A stretch of 64,000 bases of DNA from Cellulomonas sp. (GTDB lineage Bacteria > Actinomycetota > Actinomycetes > Actinomycetales > Cellulomonadaceae): the NCBI RefSeq assembly GCF_017744555.1, contig NZ_JAGIBD010000014.1, positions 20,956 to 84,955 of the forward strand, read 5' to 3'. Shown one piece after another: positions 43,080 to 51,937 of this stretch. Under the pieces are notes generated by a model. That model searched no databases. It was given only the letters and a program-made list of their open reading frames with translations, and had not been told where the DNA came from. How positions within the stretch are numbered: the first letter of the stretch is position 1; the number at the start of each line of letters is the position of its first letter. A program made the translations under genes and the position numbers.

Positions 43080-44006
43080 TCAGCCCTTGCGTCCCGTCGT
43101 GGCGACGCCCTCGATGAAGTACCGCTGGCCGAACGCGAACAGCACGAGCATCGGCACCGTGACCAGCAGCGACGCGACCATGACGTACTGGTAGTCGCCC
43201 TGGCCGCCAGCCGTCGGGCTGTACTTCGTCATCGCGTACGCGATCCCGAGGGGCGCCGTGAACCCGTCGACGCTGCCCGCGTTGAGGTAGATGAGCGCCT
43301 GCTGCAGGTTGTTCCAGCTCGCCTGGAACTCGAACAGCAGCACGATGACGAACGACGGGACGGACAGCGGCATGACGACGCGCCAGAACATCGTCCAGTA
43401 GCTCGCACCGTCGATGCGCGCGGCCTCGAACAGCTCGCGGGGCAACCCGAGGAAGAACTGTCGCTGCAGGAAGATGTAGAACGCGGAGCCGAACAGGTTC
43501 GCGCCGAACAGCGGGATCCACGTGCCGAGGGCTCCCAGCTCCTTCCAGATGAGGTAGATCGGGATCATCGTCACGGCGCCCGGCAGCATCATCGTCGCGA
43601 GCACGAGCCCGAACAGCACCCCGCGGCCGGGGAACCGGAAGTACGCGAACCCGAACGCCACCAGCGAGCTGGACAGGGCGACCGTCACGGCGGCGAGGAT
43701 CGCGATGGACACGCTCGTGAACATCCAGCTGAGCAGGGGCAGCTGGTGCCAGACCTCGACGTAGTTCTGCCAGTGCACCTCACGCGGCCACAGCGCGTTG
43801 TCGAACACCTGACCGCGGCCCTTGAGGCTCGCCGCGAGCAGCCACGCGAACGGGTACAAGAACAGCAGCGAGAAGCCGACGAGCACGACCCACAGGACGA
43901 CGCGCCCGACGGGGTGGCGCCGCCCGTGCGGTGTCGTCGCGGCGTCGACGGGCGTCGTGACGACGGCGGCTCCGGGGCGCGGCCCGGTGAGCGGGAGGGT
44001 GGCCAT
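43080..44006 (-). CDS. Carbohydrate ABC transporter permease, MalG-like
   Basis: The 308-residue inner-membrane protein has six helices and the cytoplasmic EAA loop ELFEAARIDGASYWTMFWRVVMPL (E-A-A-x-x-x-G). The first 40 residues are a Pro/Ala-rich tail. It begins one base into the previous permease stop region, so the two are coupled. It should form the translocation pore with the MalF-like partner. No ATPase gene is nearby; a shared MsmK-type ATPase elsewhere is the usual actinobacterial solution. Confidence 0.93.
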   Translation of the reverse strand: MATLPLTGPRPGAAVVTTPVDAATTPHGRRHPVGRVVLWVVLVGFSLLFLYPFAWLLAASLKGRGQVFDNALWPREVHWQNYVEVWHQLPLLSWMFTSVSIAILAAVTVALSSSLVAFGFAYFRFPGRGVLFGLVLATMMLPGAVTMIPIYLIWKELGALGTWIPLFGANLFGSAFYIFLQRQFFLGLPRELFEAARIDGASYWTMFWRVVMPLSVPSFVIVLLFEFQASWNNLQQALIYLNAGSVDGFTAPLGIAYAMTKYSPTAGGQGDYQYVMVASLLVTVPMLVLFAFGQRYFIEGVATTGRKG

Positions 44007-44986
44007 CAGCGGTCGCTCTCGTAGTAGACGAGCCGGTTGCCGAACCGCATCTGCACGAACGTGACGATCATGATGATCACGAACAGCAGCCATGCCATCG
44101 CGGCGGCGAACCCGAAGTTGAACTGCCGGAACGCCTGCTGGAACAGGTAGACGGCGTAGAACAGCGACGCCTCGGGTGACGCGTTCGACTGGTCGCGCCA
44201 GAACAGCAGGTACGCGGAGTCGAACACCTGGAACGCGGCGATCGTCAGCACGATCACGTTGAAGAACATCGCGGACGAGATCATCGGCAGCGTGATGCTC
44301 ACGAACCGGCGCACCGGCCCGGCGCCGTCGAGCGACGCGACCTCGTAGAGCTCGCGGGGCACGTTCTTCAGCGCCGCCAGGAAGATCACCATGGTCCCGC
44401 TCACGGCCCACAGCTGCATGAGCACGATGGACGGCTTGATCCAGGTCGGGTCGACGAGCCACTGCGGCCCCTCGATCCCGAACACCCGCAGACCCTGGTT
44501 GATCGCGCCGCTGTTGCCGTTGAGGAGCAGGAAGAAGATCGCCGCCGCCGCGACCGCCGGCGTCATCTTCGGCAGGTAGAACAGCGTGCGGAACACCCCG
44601 GCGCCGCGCCCGACGCCGTTGAGCAGGCTCGCGAGGAACAGCGCGAACACGATCTCGGCCGGCACGGCGAGCAGCGCGTAGAACAGGGTGTTGCCGAGCG
44701 CCGTCGCGACGCGGGGGTCCTGCAGGAGGCCCTGGTAGTTGGACAGCCCGGCGGGCCGGGCGACGTTCGTGGCGAGGTTGTAGTGGCTGAACGAGATGAC
44801 CAGGCTGGAGATCATCGCGCCTGCCGTGAACACGAGGAACCCCACGATCCACGGCGAGATGAACAGGTATCCCGCGACGGCCTCACGGCGGTGGAAGCGG
44901 GTCCTCGTCCGCGGCCGCGGACGGGCCGCCGAGACCTGCGCGGCGGCGTCCGCGACAGCCGCCGGCTGTGCACCGATCTGCGTCAT
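44006..44986 (-). CDS. Carbohydrate ABC transporter permease, MalF-like
   Basis: The 326-residue inner-membrane protein has six helices after a basic N-terminal tail (PRPRTRTRFHRREAVAGYLF) and an EAA loop ELYEVASLDGAGPVRRFVSITLPM. GGAGG lies before the ATG at 44986; a longer frame upstream is spurious. It heads the operon permease-permease-binding protein-hydrolase. A promoter is predicted about 95 bases upstream. No regulator gene is adjacent. Confidence 0.93.
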   Translation of the reverse strand: MTQIGAQPAAVADAAAQVSAARPRPRTRTRFHRREAVAGYLFISPWIVGFLVFTAGAMISSLVISFSHYNLATNVARPAGLSNYQGLLQDPRVATALGNTLFYALLAVPAEIVFALFLASLLNGVGRGAGVFRTLFYLPKMTPAVAAAAIFFLLLNGNSGAINQGLRVFGIEGPQWLVDPTWIKPSIVLMQLWAVSGTMVIFLAALKNVPRELYEVASLDGAGPVRRFVSITLPMISSAMFFNVIVLTIAAFQVFDSAYLLFWRDQSNASPEASLFYAVYLFQQAFRQFNFGFAAAMAWLLFVIIMIVTFVQMRFGNRLVYYESDR

Positions 44987-45080
44987 GACGCCTCCGCCCG
45001 TGCGGCCCGGCGTGCGGCCGCATCCACGTCGGAGGCCGTTGCTCGACCCCGTGGGAAGCCCCCGGGGCTTCGTGGCGGTG

Positions 45081-45109
45081 AACGTAACGCTGGCCCTGCA
45101 CACCCGCAA
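45081..45109 (-). promoter_or_regulatory. Promoter of the sugar ABC operon
   Basis: On the minus strand TTGCGG (45109-45104) and TACGTT (45086-45081) are separated by 17 bases. This gives a leader of about 88 bases before the MalF-like gene. The remainder of 44987-45239 shows nothing else I can name. Confidence 0.45.
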
Positions 45110-45239
45110 CCGGCGGACGCCCGTGGCCCACGGCGACCGTTGCGGTGGTCAGGTCGAGCGGTCGATGACAGGCTCGACGGGCCGGAGAATGCGGCGTCAC
45201 ACGCAGGACCGCACGGTCCCCGCGCCCGGTGGAGGCAGC

Positions 45240-45287
45240 ATGTCGCACGAGCAGGACGGCGTCGCCGACGCCCAGGTGGTGCGCTGA
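45240..45287 (+). CDS. Possible 15-residue leader ORF before the SRPBCC gene
   Basis: ATG at 45240 follows GGAGG and opens a 15-codon frame (MSHEQDGVADAQVVR) whose TGA shares its A with the next ATG (TGATG). It may be a translational-coupling leader or the trace of a deleted gene. Its size makes coding status unsure. Confidence 0.35.
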   Translation: MSHEQDGVADAQVVR

Positions 45288-45742
45288 TGGCGACCGTGAC
45301 CCGCACGATGCCGTGCCCGCCGCAGGCGGTGCTCGACATCCTCGCCGACGGCTGGACGTATGCGACCTGGGTGGTCGGCACGTCCCGGATCCGTGACGTC
45401 GACCTCGCGTGGCCCGCGCCGGGGGCACGCATCGCGCACTCGTTCGGCGTGTGGCCCGCGGTCGTCGACGACGTGACGATCTGCCGCGCCTGGGACCCGC
45501 GGCGCGGCATCGAGCTGCAGGCCCGAGGCTGGCCCGCGGGCGAGGCGAGGGTCCGGATCGAGGTCGAGGCGCGTGACGGCGGCTGCTCCGTGCGGATCGT
45601 CGAGGACGCGGTCCGCGGGCCGGGCACGCTGGTGCCTCGCCCGCTGCGGACCGCGGCGCTCGTGCCACGGAACATCGAGACGCTCGACCGGCTGCGCCGG
45701 CTCGCCCAGGGCCGTGCCGCCCGCGCCGGCGCGGCCGGCTGA
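45287..45742 (+). CDS. SRPBCC (START-like) family protein
   Basis: The 151-residue product starts ATVTRTMPCPPQAVLDIL, a common helix-grip beginning (polyketide cyclase/START-like), with WVVGTSRIRDVDLAWPAPGARIAHSF as the ligand-cavity strand region and a long C-terminal helix (RPLRTAALVPRNIETLDRL). It probably binds a hydrophobic small molecule or lipid; no catalysis is predicted. It is read after the tiny ORF at 45240 and lies 128 bases before the heme-oxygenase-like gene on the same strand. Confidence 0.8.
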   Translation: MATVTRTMPCPPQAVLDILADGWTYATWVVGTSRIRDVDLAWPAPGARIAHSFGVWPAVVDDVTICRAWDPRRGIELQARGWPAGEARVRIEVEARDGGCSVRIVEDAVRGPGTLVPRPLRTAALVPRNIETLDRLRRLAQGRAARAGAAG

Positions 45743-45869
45743 CCTCGCCCCACGATCGGCTCGCAGGCCCTGGTGGCAAGGCGCCTCGGCGTGCGCGCGG
45801 ACGTCGTCGGTGCGAGCCTGTCGGGGCAGGCTCGAGCATCGGGGCCACGCTCCGACGCCGAGGAGAACG

Positions 45870-46910
45870 ATGAGGCTGCCCGTCGACCGTGGTCCCCTCA
45901 GCACCGAGGTCCGGAAGGTCCTCCAGGCCGAACCCGGGTCGGCGCGTGCCGCGGACCTCGTTCCGGTGGCCGCCGAGGCGCTGCGGACAACCGACGACCT
46001 GCTGGCCGACGACGACGTGCAGCTCACGTTGTTCGTGCTCTACGAGCTGCACCACCGGGGGTTCGACGACGTCGACGACAGGTGGGAGTGGGACACCGGG
46101 GTGCTCGCGGCGCGCGGGCTGCTCGAGCGCGCGCTCGAGTCGACGCTGCGCGAACGGGTCCCGGTACCCGACGCGGTGCCCGCGCGGCGGCGGGCGGTCG
46201 CGGACGCGCTGTTCGCCATGACCGCCCCGCGCCCCGGTCCGAGCGTCGCGCGCTACGTGTGGCGGCACGCCGAGCGGGAGCAGCTGGTCGAGCTCCTCGT
46301 GCAGCGCTCGATCTACCAGCTCAAGGAGGCCGACCCGCACACGTGGGCGATCCCGCGGCTGACCGGTGCCGCGAAGGCCGCGCTCGTGGAGATCCAGGCC
46401 GACGAGTACGGCGGCGGCCGCGCGGACCGGATGCACAGCGCGCTGTTCGCCCGGACGATGCGCGGCCTCGGTCTCGACGACACGTACGGCCGGTACGTCG
46501 ACGCCGTCCCCGCGGTCACGCTCGCGAGCCTCAACACGATGTCGATGTTCGGCCTGCAGCGCCGGCTGCGGGGGGCGATCACCGGCCACCTCGCCGCGTT
46601 CGAGATGACGTCGTCGCTGCCGAACCGCATGTACGGCGACGGCTTCCGCCGGCTGGGCGCGGACCTCGACACCACCTGGTACTTCGACGAGCACGTGGAG
46701 GCGGACGCCGTGCACGAGCAGATCGCGGGTCGCGACCTCGCGGGCGGGCTCGCGGAGCAGGAGCCCCAGCTCGTGGCGGACATCCTCTTCGGTGCCGCCG
46801 CGTGCCTGTACCTCGACGACCTCGTCGGCACGCACATGCTCGGCGCCTGGGAGCGCGGCGAGTCGTCGCTGCGCGCGCCCGTGACCGCAGCCGCCGAGGG
46901 GGCCGCATGA
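45870..46910 (+). CDS. Iron-containing redox enzyme family protein (heme-oxygenase-like diiron, HDO type)
   Basis: The 346-residue product is all-helical with metal-ligand candidates on three core helices: VLYELHHRGFDD, VEIQADEYGGGRADRMHSALF (E-x-x-x-D-E-Y-G-x-G-x-x-x-x-x-H) and YFDEHVEADAVHEQIAG (E/D-x-H-V-x-x-D-x-x-H). This is the signature of heme-oxygenase-like diiron oxidases and relatives such as CADD, UndA and SznF domains. It could oxidise or cleave a small molecule with O2. AGGAG precedes the ATG. It overlaps a CDGSH gene by four bases, an iron-sulfur partner for electron supply. Confidence 0.88.
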   Translation: MRLPVDRGPLSTEVRKVLQAEPGSARAADLVPVAAEALRTTDDLLADDDVQLTLFVLYELHHRGFDDVDDRWEWDTGVLAARGLLERALESTLRERVPVPDAVPARRRAVADALFAMTAPRPGPSVARYVWRHAEREQLVELLVQRSIYQLKEADPHTWAIPRLTGAAKAALVEIQADEYGGGRADRMHSALFARTMRGLGLDDTYGRYVDAVPAVTLASLNTMSMFGLQRRLRGAITGHLAAFEMTSSLPNRMYGDGFRRLGADLDTTWYFDEHVEADAVHEQIAGRDLAGGLAEQEPQLVADILFGAAACLYLDDLVGTHMLGAWERGESSLRAPVTAAAEGAA

Positions 46911-47134
46911 CCGCCGACGACCCGACGCGCCCGCCGACGCGGCGCCGCACCGCGTCGGTGACCGCGTGCCCCGACGGCCCGCTGCTGGTGCGCGGGGACG
47001 TCGAGCTCGTCGACGACCGGGGCAACCCCGTCGACCGCCACCGCGCGACGGTCGCGCTGTGCCGGTGCGGCTCGTCCGCGATCAAGCCGTACTGCGACGG
47101 CACGCACAAGGCCATCGGGTTCGAGGCGCCCTGA
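46907..47134 (+). CDS. CDGSH-type iron-sulfur protein
   Basis: The 75-residue product has the CDGSH [2Fe-2S] motif VALCRCGSSAIKPYCDGTHK, where three Cys and one His bind the cluster (C-x-C-x-x-S-x-x-K-P-x-C-D-G-x-H). It lacks a membrane anchor. The coupled start (ATGA) with the diiron protein implies that it donates electrons to it or senses redox state for it. The N-terminal 35 residues (SVTACPDGPLLVRGDVEL) form the usual small beta domain of this soluble class. Confidence 0.93.
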   Translation: MTADDPTRPPTRRRTASVTACPDGPLLVRGDVELVDDRGNPVDRHRATVALCRCGSSAIKPYCDGTHKAIGFEAP

Positions 47135-47149
47135 GGTCGTCGCGGGCGT

Positions 47150-47203
47150 TCAGACGCCCAGGAGACCGCGCAGCGGCTCAGACGCCCAGCAGGCCGCGCA
47201 GCG
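47150..47203 (-). repeat. Near-tandem duplication of the DUF72 gene end
   Basis: Two 26-base copies (47150-47175 and 47178-47203, 28-base period) include the last codons and stop of the DUF72 gene. The outer copy lies just after the true stop and would encode the same LRGLLGV-stop in another frame. It is a recent-looking small duplication. Confidence 0.6.
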
Positions 47204-47906
47204 TCCGGGCGTTGTGCACCGCGTTCCCGCCGCCGTCGTTGTTGAAGTAGACGAGCACGTCGCGCCCCTGCCCCGACCACTCCCGCACCCGGTCCGCCCA
47301 CCACCGCAGGTCGTCGTCCGAGTACGAGCCTGCGTACAGGTGGTGGTGGTCGGGTCCGTGCATGCGCACGTAGACGACGGGCGCGGTGGCGCGCAGCACG
47401 CACGGCAGGCCGGCGCCGCTGGTCACGCAGTACGCGGCGCCGTGCCGCTCGAGCATGGCGAACACCGCGTCGTCGACCCACGAGGGGTGCCGCAGCTCGA
47501 CCGCGACGCGCACCCAGTCGGGGAGCGAGCGCAGGAAGTGGTCGAGCCGCGCGTCGTCGCGCTGCTGGTCGGGCCGGAGCTGCACGAGCAGCGCCTCCCG
47601 GCGCCCGCGCAGCTCGTGCCACGAGCGGGCCATCCGCTGCGACCACGCCTCCGGCCCGTACAGCCGCTTGGCGTGCGTCAGCCCGCGTGGGGCCTTGACC
47701 GACATGGTGAAGCCCTCGGGCAGGCGATGGCGCCACCCGGCGAACGTCGAGTCGCGCGGCCAGCGGTAGAAGCTGGCGTTGAGCTCGACCGTGCTGAACT
47801 CCTGCACGTACCGACGGAGCCGGTCCGCCGCCGGCAGGCCCGGCGGGTACAGCACGCCCTCCCAGTGGTCGTACGACCATCCCGACGTCCCGACCCGGAT
47901 GATCAC
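47178..47906 (-). CDS. DUF72 domain-containing protein
   Basis: The 242-residue product is a TIM-barrel-like DUF72 protein with the usual opening IRVGTSGWSYDHWEGVLYP, FSTVELNASFYRWP, FTMSVKAPRGLTHAKRL, VRVAVELRHPSW and VLVYFNNDGGGNAV. The family is widespread; its reaction is not known to me, though a role in nucleic-acid or sugar metabolism has been suggested. The GTG start at 47906 makes the product begin with VIIRVGTSG, where relatives begin. A CACGAT lies six bases upstream. It is divergent from the molybdopterin oxidoreductase. Confidence 0.9.
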   Translation of the reverse strand: MIIRVGTSGWSYDHWEGVLYPPGLPAADRLRRYVQEFSTVELNASFYRWPRDSTFAGWRHRLPEGFTMSVKAPRGLTHAKRLYGPEAWSQRMARSWHELRGRREALLVQLRPDQQRDDARLDHFLRSLPDWVRVAVELRHPSWVDDAVFAMLERHGAAYCVTSGAGLPCVLRATAPVVYVRMHGPDHHHLYAGSYSDDDLRWWADRVREWSGQGRDVLVYFNNDGGGNAVHNARTLRGLLGV

Positions 47907-48041
47907 GGAGCCATCGTGCGGCCGGCGCCGGCCGACCGCATCCGGGCGTCGTGCGGTTGCGGCCGCTGCGACGTGGGGGTTCGCTGGCCGGAGCACCGTG
48001 CAGAGCCGCGCGGCCCGGCACGCACGGAGGCAGGTGCGCCC

Positions 48042-50483
48042 GTGGCGAGGATCGACCGCATCGCGGAACCGTGGGGTGAGCGGACGCCCTACGCAGCAGG
48101 TGGCACGTGGCCGACGCGTCGCGACCAGTACCTCGCGCCGGGCGTCGAGCCCGGCGACGTGGACCGGTGGGTGCAGAGCGCGTCGGTGCTGCACTCGAAC
48201 GGTGACGGCCTGGACATCGCCGTCCGTGCCGGCCGGGTGGTCGGGGTGCGCGGCCGGGTTCAGGACCGGGTCAACCACGGCCGGCTGGGGCCGAAGGACC
48301 TGTTCGGCTGGCAGTCGGTCGCCGCGCCCGACCGGTTGCGCACGCCGTGGGTGCGCGAGGACGGCCGCCTGCGGGAGGCGACGTGGGACGAGGCGATGAC
48401 CAGGATCGTCGACCGCATCGAACGGCTGGTCGCCGAGCAGGGGCCGTCGGCGATCGGGTTCTACACGTCGGGCCAGCTGTTCCTCGAGGAGTACTACACG
48501 CTCGCGCTCGTCGCGCGCGGCGGCATCGGCACGCCGCACCTGGACGGCAACACCCGCCTGTGCACCGCCACGGCGGCCGAGGCCCTGAAGGAGTCGTTCG
48601 GCTGCGACGGCCAGCCCGGGTCGTACACCGACGTCGACCACGCGGACGCGCTCGCGCTGTTCGGGCACAACGTGGCCGAGACGCAGACGGTGCTCTGGTC
48701 CCGCATGCTCGACCGGCTGGCGGGTGCGAACCCGCCGACGCTTCTGTGCGTGGACCCGCGGCCCACGCCCGCGGCCCGGGTGGCGACCGTGCACCTCGCG
48801 CCGCTGCCGGGCACCAACGTCGCCCTGATGAACGGCCTGCTCCACGAGGTGATCGCACGTGGTTGGGTCGACGAGACCTACGTCGACGCCCACACCCTCG
48901 GGTACGACGAGCTGGCGCGGTGCGTCGCCGACTACCCGGTCGACGTGGTGGCCCGGATCTGCGACGTCCCGGCCGACGGCCTGCGGCGGGCGGCCGAGCT
49001 CGTGGGGACCGCCCCGCGACTGCTGTCGACCGTCCTGCAGGGGTTCTACCAGTCGAACCAGGCCACGGCCGCGGCCGTCCAGGTCAACAACCTCCACCTG
49101 CTGCGCGGGATGCTCGGGCGGCCCGGCTGCGGGGTGCTGCAGATGAACGGGCAGCCGACCGCCCAGAACACCCGGGAGTGCGGCGCGAACGGTGACCTCC
49201 CCGGCTTCCGGAACTGGGCCAACGAGGACCACGTCGAGCAGCTGGCGCGCCTCTGGAACGTGCCGGCCGAGCAGATCCCGCACGTCTCGGCACCGACGCA
49301 CGCGATGGCGATGTTCCGGTACGCGGAGCAGGGCACGCTGCGCATGCTCTGGGTGCAGGCGACCAACCCCGCCGTCTCGCTGCCCGAGCTCGCACGGCTC
49401 CGGTCCGTCCTCGCCGACGACGGCCTGTTCCTCGTCGTCCAGGACCTGTACCGCACCGAGACGGCCGAGCTGGCGGACGTGGTCCTGCCCGCGGCCGGCT
49501 GGGCCGAGAAGACCGGCGCGTTCACCAACGCCGACCGCACCGTTCACCTCTCCGAGCAGGCGGTGGACCCGCCCGGGGAGGCTCGCTCGGACCTCGCGAT
49601 CTTCGTCGACCTCGCGCGCAGGCTCGACCTGCGGGACGCGGACGGTGCACCCCTGGTCCCATGGGACACGCCGGAGGGCGCGTTCGACGCCTGGAAGGCG
49701 TGCAGCCGAGGTCGACCGTGCGACTACTCGGGCCTGACGTACGAGCGGCTGCGCGGCAGCGGCGGCATCCAGTGGCCGTGCACGACCGACGAGCCCGACG
49801 GGCGCGAGCGGTTGTACGGCGACGGCGTCTTCCCGACGACGAGCGACCAGTGCGAGACGTTCGGCCGGGACCTCGTCACCGGCGCCCCGACCGAGCGGAC
49901 CGCGTACGAGGCGCTCACCCCGGCCGGCCGCGCCTTCCTCAAGGCGGCGCCGTACGTCCCGTCACGTGAGCGCCCCTCGGAGCGCTACCCGTTGCACCTC
50001 ATCACCGGGCGCACGCTCTACCACTTCCACACCCGGACGAAGACCGCACGCGCGCCGCAGCTCGACGCCGCGGCCCCCGAGGTGTGGGTCGAGCTGTCGG
50101 TCGCCGACGCCCGCGCCCGCCGGCTCGCGGAGGGTGACGTCGCCGAGGTCGTGACGCCGCGCGGCCGGGTCGAGGCCCGCGTCCGGATCACCGCCCTGCG
50201 CGACGGCGTCGTCTTCCTGCCGTTCCACTACGGGTACTGGGACGACGACGGGGACGCACACGACCGGGCGGCGAACGAGCTCACGCGCACGGCGTGGGAC
50301 GCGGTCTCCAAGCAGCCGCTGTTCAAGTCGGGCGCGGCCCAGGTGAGCCGCGTCGCGGCGGGCGACGGGCCGTCCGCGGCGCCGACCACCACGGCGTCGG
50401 CCCCCGTCGACGCCACGGTCACCTCGACGCACGGCGGCGCCGCCGAGTCCGAGGACGTCGTGATGACGGAGGCGCAGCGATGA
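48042..50483 (+). CDS. Molybdopterin oxidoreductase family protein lacking the [4Fe-4S] cysteines
   Basis: The 813-residue product is a full DMSO-reductase-superfamily enzyme: N-terminal domain, GPKDLFGWQ, LFLEEYYTLAL, NTRLCTATAAEAL (Cys at about 179 near the molybdenum site), the bis-MGD binding regions with GQPTAQNTRECGANGDL and VLPAAGWAEKTGAFTNADRT in two parts, and a C-terminal molybdopterin-binding domain (LITGRTLYHFHTRTKT). At the point where relatives have C-x-x-C-S-N-G-C, this reads S-V-L-H-S-N-G-D, so no iron-sulfur cluster can bind there. Substrate unknown; resembles nitrate-reductase-like enzymes. GTG 48042 is preceded by GGAGG. It is coupled to a 143-residue helical protein. Confidence 0.88.
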   Translation: MARIDRIAEPWGERTPYAAGGTWPTRRDQYLAPGVEPGDVDRWVQSASVLHSNGDGLDIAVRAGRVVGVRGRVQDRVNHGRLGPKDLFGWQSVAAPDRLRTPWVREDGRLREATWDEAMTRIVDRIERLVAEQGPSAIGFYTSGQLFLEEYYTLALVARGGIGTPHLDGNTRLCTATAAEALKESFGCDGQPGSYTDVDHADALALFGHNVAETQTVLWSRMLDRLAGANPPTLLCVDPRPTPAARVATVHLAPLPGTNVALMNGLLHEVIARGWVDETYVDAHTLGYDELARCVADYPVDVVARICDVPADGLRRAAELVGTAPRLLSTVLQGFYQSNQATAAAVQVNNLHLLRGMLGRPGCGVLQMNGQPTAQNTRECGANGDLPGFRNWANEDHVEQLARLWNVPAEQIPHVSAPTHAMAMFRYAEQGTLRMLWVQATNPAVSLPELARLRSVLADDGLFLVVQDLYRTETAELADVVLPAAGWAEKTGAFTNADRTVHLSEQAVDPPGEARSDLAIFVDLARRLDLRDADGAPLVPWDTPEGAFDAWKACSRGRPCDYSGLTYERLRGSGGIQWPCTTDEPDGRERLYGDGVFPTTSDQCETFGRDLVTGAPTERTAYEALTPAGRAFLKAAPYVPSRERPSERYPLHLITGRTLYHFHTRTKTARAPQLDAAAPEVWVELSVADARARRLAEGDVAEVVTPRGRVEARVRITALRDGVVFLPFHYGYWDDDGDAHDRAANELTRTAWDAVSKQPLFKSGAAQVSRVAAGDGPSAAPTTTASAPVDATVTSTHGGAAESEDVVMTEAQR

Positions 50484-50911
50484 GGCTCGACGCACTGCGC
50501 CGACGGCTCGGCGCCGACGAGCAGCTCCTCTCCGCCCACCTGCGTGCGCTCGCGGACCGCCACGCGGACGACCCGGAGGTCGCGCTGCTGGCGCTCGACC
50601 TCGCCGACTGGTCCGACCGGCACGCCGAGGCGCTGGGGCACGGGTCCGGCGGTCACCCGACCGCCACGGGGCAGGTCGAGCTCAGCGCGAACCCCGACCC
50701 GGGGCTCGCGCTGCTCGACGACCTCACGGCGGTGCACGTCCGGGCGTCCGCGGTCGCGCTGTCGTGGCAGCTCGTCGGGCAGGCCGCGCAGGCGCTGCAC
50801 GACGCCGACCTGCAGGCGACGGTGCAGCGCTGCCGGCCGGAGTCGGTGCGTCAGGCGGCCTGGGCCGCGGCGCAGGCCAAGCAGGCCGGCACCCAGATCC
50901 TGGTGACCTGA
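50480..50911 (+). CDS. Helical protein coupled to the molybdopterin oxidoreductase
   Basis: ATGA overlap with the preceding gene shows translational coupling. The 143-residue product is almost wholly alpha-helical, with a first amphipathic pair (RLGADEQLLSAHLRALADRH; LLALDLADWSDRHAEAL) and later helices rich in Ala, Gln and His (SWQLVGQAAQALHDADLQA). It could be a four-helix bundle, possibly ferritin-like, or a chaperone for cofactor insertion. I do not recognise a named family. Its only clear clue is the oxidoreductase partner. Confidence 0.75.
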   Translation: MRLDALRRRLGADEQLLSAHLRALADRHADDPEVALLALDLADWSDRHAEALGHGSGGHPTATGQVELSANPDPGLALLDDLTAVHVRASAVALSWQLVGQAAQALHDADLQATVQRCRPESVRQAAWAAAQAKQAGTQILVT

Positions 50912-50939
50912 CGGCGCGGCAGCCCGTCGGTACCGTCCG

Positions 50940-51914
50940 TCATGCGTCGGCCTTCTTCCCGGTCGGTGCGACTGGTGCGTACAACGGCTGGACCTCCTCC
51001 ATCTCGAGGTCGGCCGTCGCCTGGATGAGCGCGAGCAGGTCGGTGTCGAGACCGGGGGAGAACTCCTCGAAGCGTTCCTCGGCGATCGTGATCGGGACGC
51101 CGGCGGGTGCCTGCTCGCTCGCGTCGAGCTGCGTGCCGTCCTTCGACGGGGACATCCCCTGGAAGATCTTCCCGGCCTCCGACGCCGCGGTGAGGTCGAA
51201 CGAGTACTGCTTGCTCTGCAGGCCGAGGTCGAGCAGCTTCTTGACCTCGGGGAACTTCTCGGCGTTCGTCTTCGGGATCGGCAGCACGGTGCCCCAGTCG
51301 ACCCCGAGCGTCTCGAGGGCGCGCGCGTACGCGTTCTCGTGGGCCTGGTCGCGCACGATGAGGTACGCGATGGTGGAGCGAGCGGTCCTGTTCGCGGTCA
51401 TCTCGTAGATGCGGCACTTCTGCAGGCGTCCGGTGGACTCGAGCATGAGGTTGTACAGCAGGTCGAGCACGAGGTTGCCCGAGTTGTAGACGTAGGTGCC
51501 GCTCCACGGGTTGCCCGCCGAGTCGACGGGCAGGGCGCCCTGCGCGGCCACGAGGTAGTGGTGGATGTTGCTCTGGTCCAGCGCGAGGCTCAGGGGCGTC
51601 GCGCCACCCGCGCCGGGGGCGTCGAGCGGGTCGGTCTTCTGGCCGTTGTACCGCGGCGACCCGTCGAGCAGGCGCGCAATCGTGGTGCCGATGAGCTCGA
51701 CGTGGCTGATCTCCTCGGTGCCGATGCCCTGGAGCAGGTCGCGGTACGGCTTCCCGGCCGGCCCGCGGAAGTTCATGCTCTGGAACAGGTACTGCATCAT
51801 CGTGCGCATCTCGCCGAACTGGCCGCCCAGGCCTTCCTGCAGGGCGTTCGCCGCAGCCGGGTCCGGCTCGTCGGCCTCGATCTCGTTGATCAGTCGCTGC
51901 ACGTGCAGGTACAT
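50940..51914 (-). CDS. Manganese catalase
   Basis: The 324-residue product destroys hydrogen peroxide with a dimanganese centre. Family blocks are INEIEADEPDPAAANALQEGLGG in two runs, GEMRTMMQYLFQSMNFRG, GIGTEEISHVELIGTTI (E-E-x-x-H-x-E) and IVRDQAHENAYARALE (second E-x-x-x-H-E-x-x). The C-terminal 60 residues are the usual acidic tail. It heads a minus-strand run of stress and envelope genes. The start at 51914 follows CAGGGGGACG, a modest site. No OxyR/PerR-type palindrome is seen. Confidence 0.95.
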   Translation of the reverse strand: MYLHVQRLINEIEADEPDPAAANALQEGLGGQFGEMRTMMQYLFQSMNFRGPAGKPYRDLLQGIGTEEISHVELIGTTIARLLDGSPRYNGQKTDPLDAPGAGGATPLSLALDQSNIHHYLVAAQGALPVDSAGNPWSGTYVYNSGNLVLDLLYNLMLESTGRLQKCRIYEMTANRTARSTIAYLIVRDQAHENAYARALETLGVDWGTVLPIPKTNAEKFPEVKKLLDLGLQSKQYSFDLTAASEAGKIFQGMSPSKDGTQLDASEQAPAGVPITIAEERFEEFSPGLDTDLLALIQATADLEMEEVQPLYAPVAPTGKKADA

Positions 51915-51937
51915 GGTCGTCCCCCTGGGGCGGGTCG

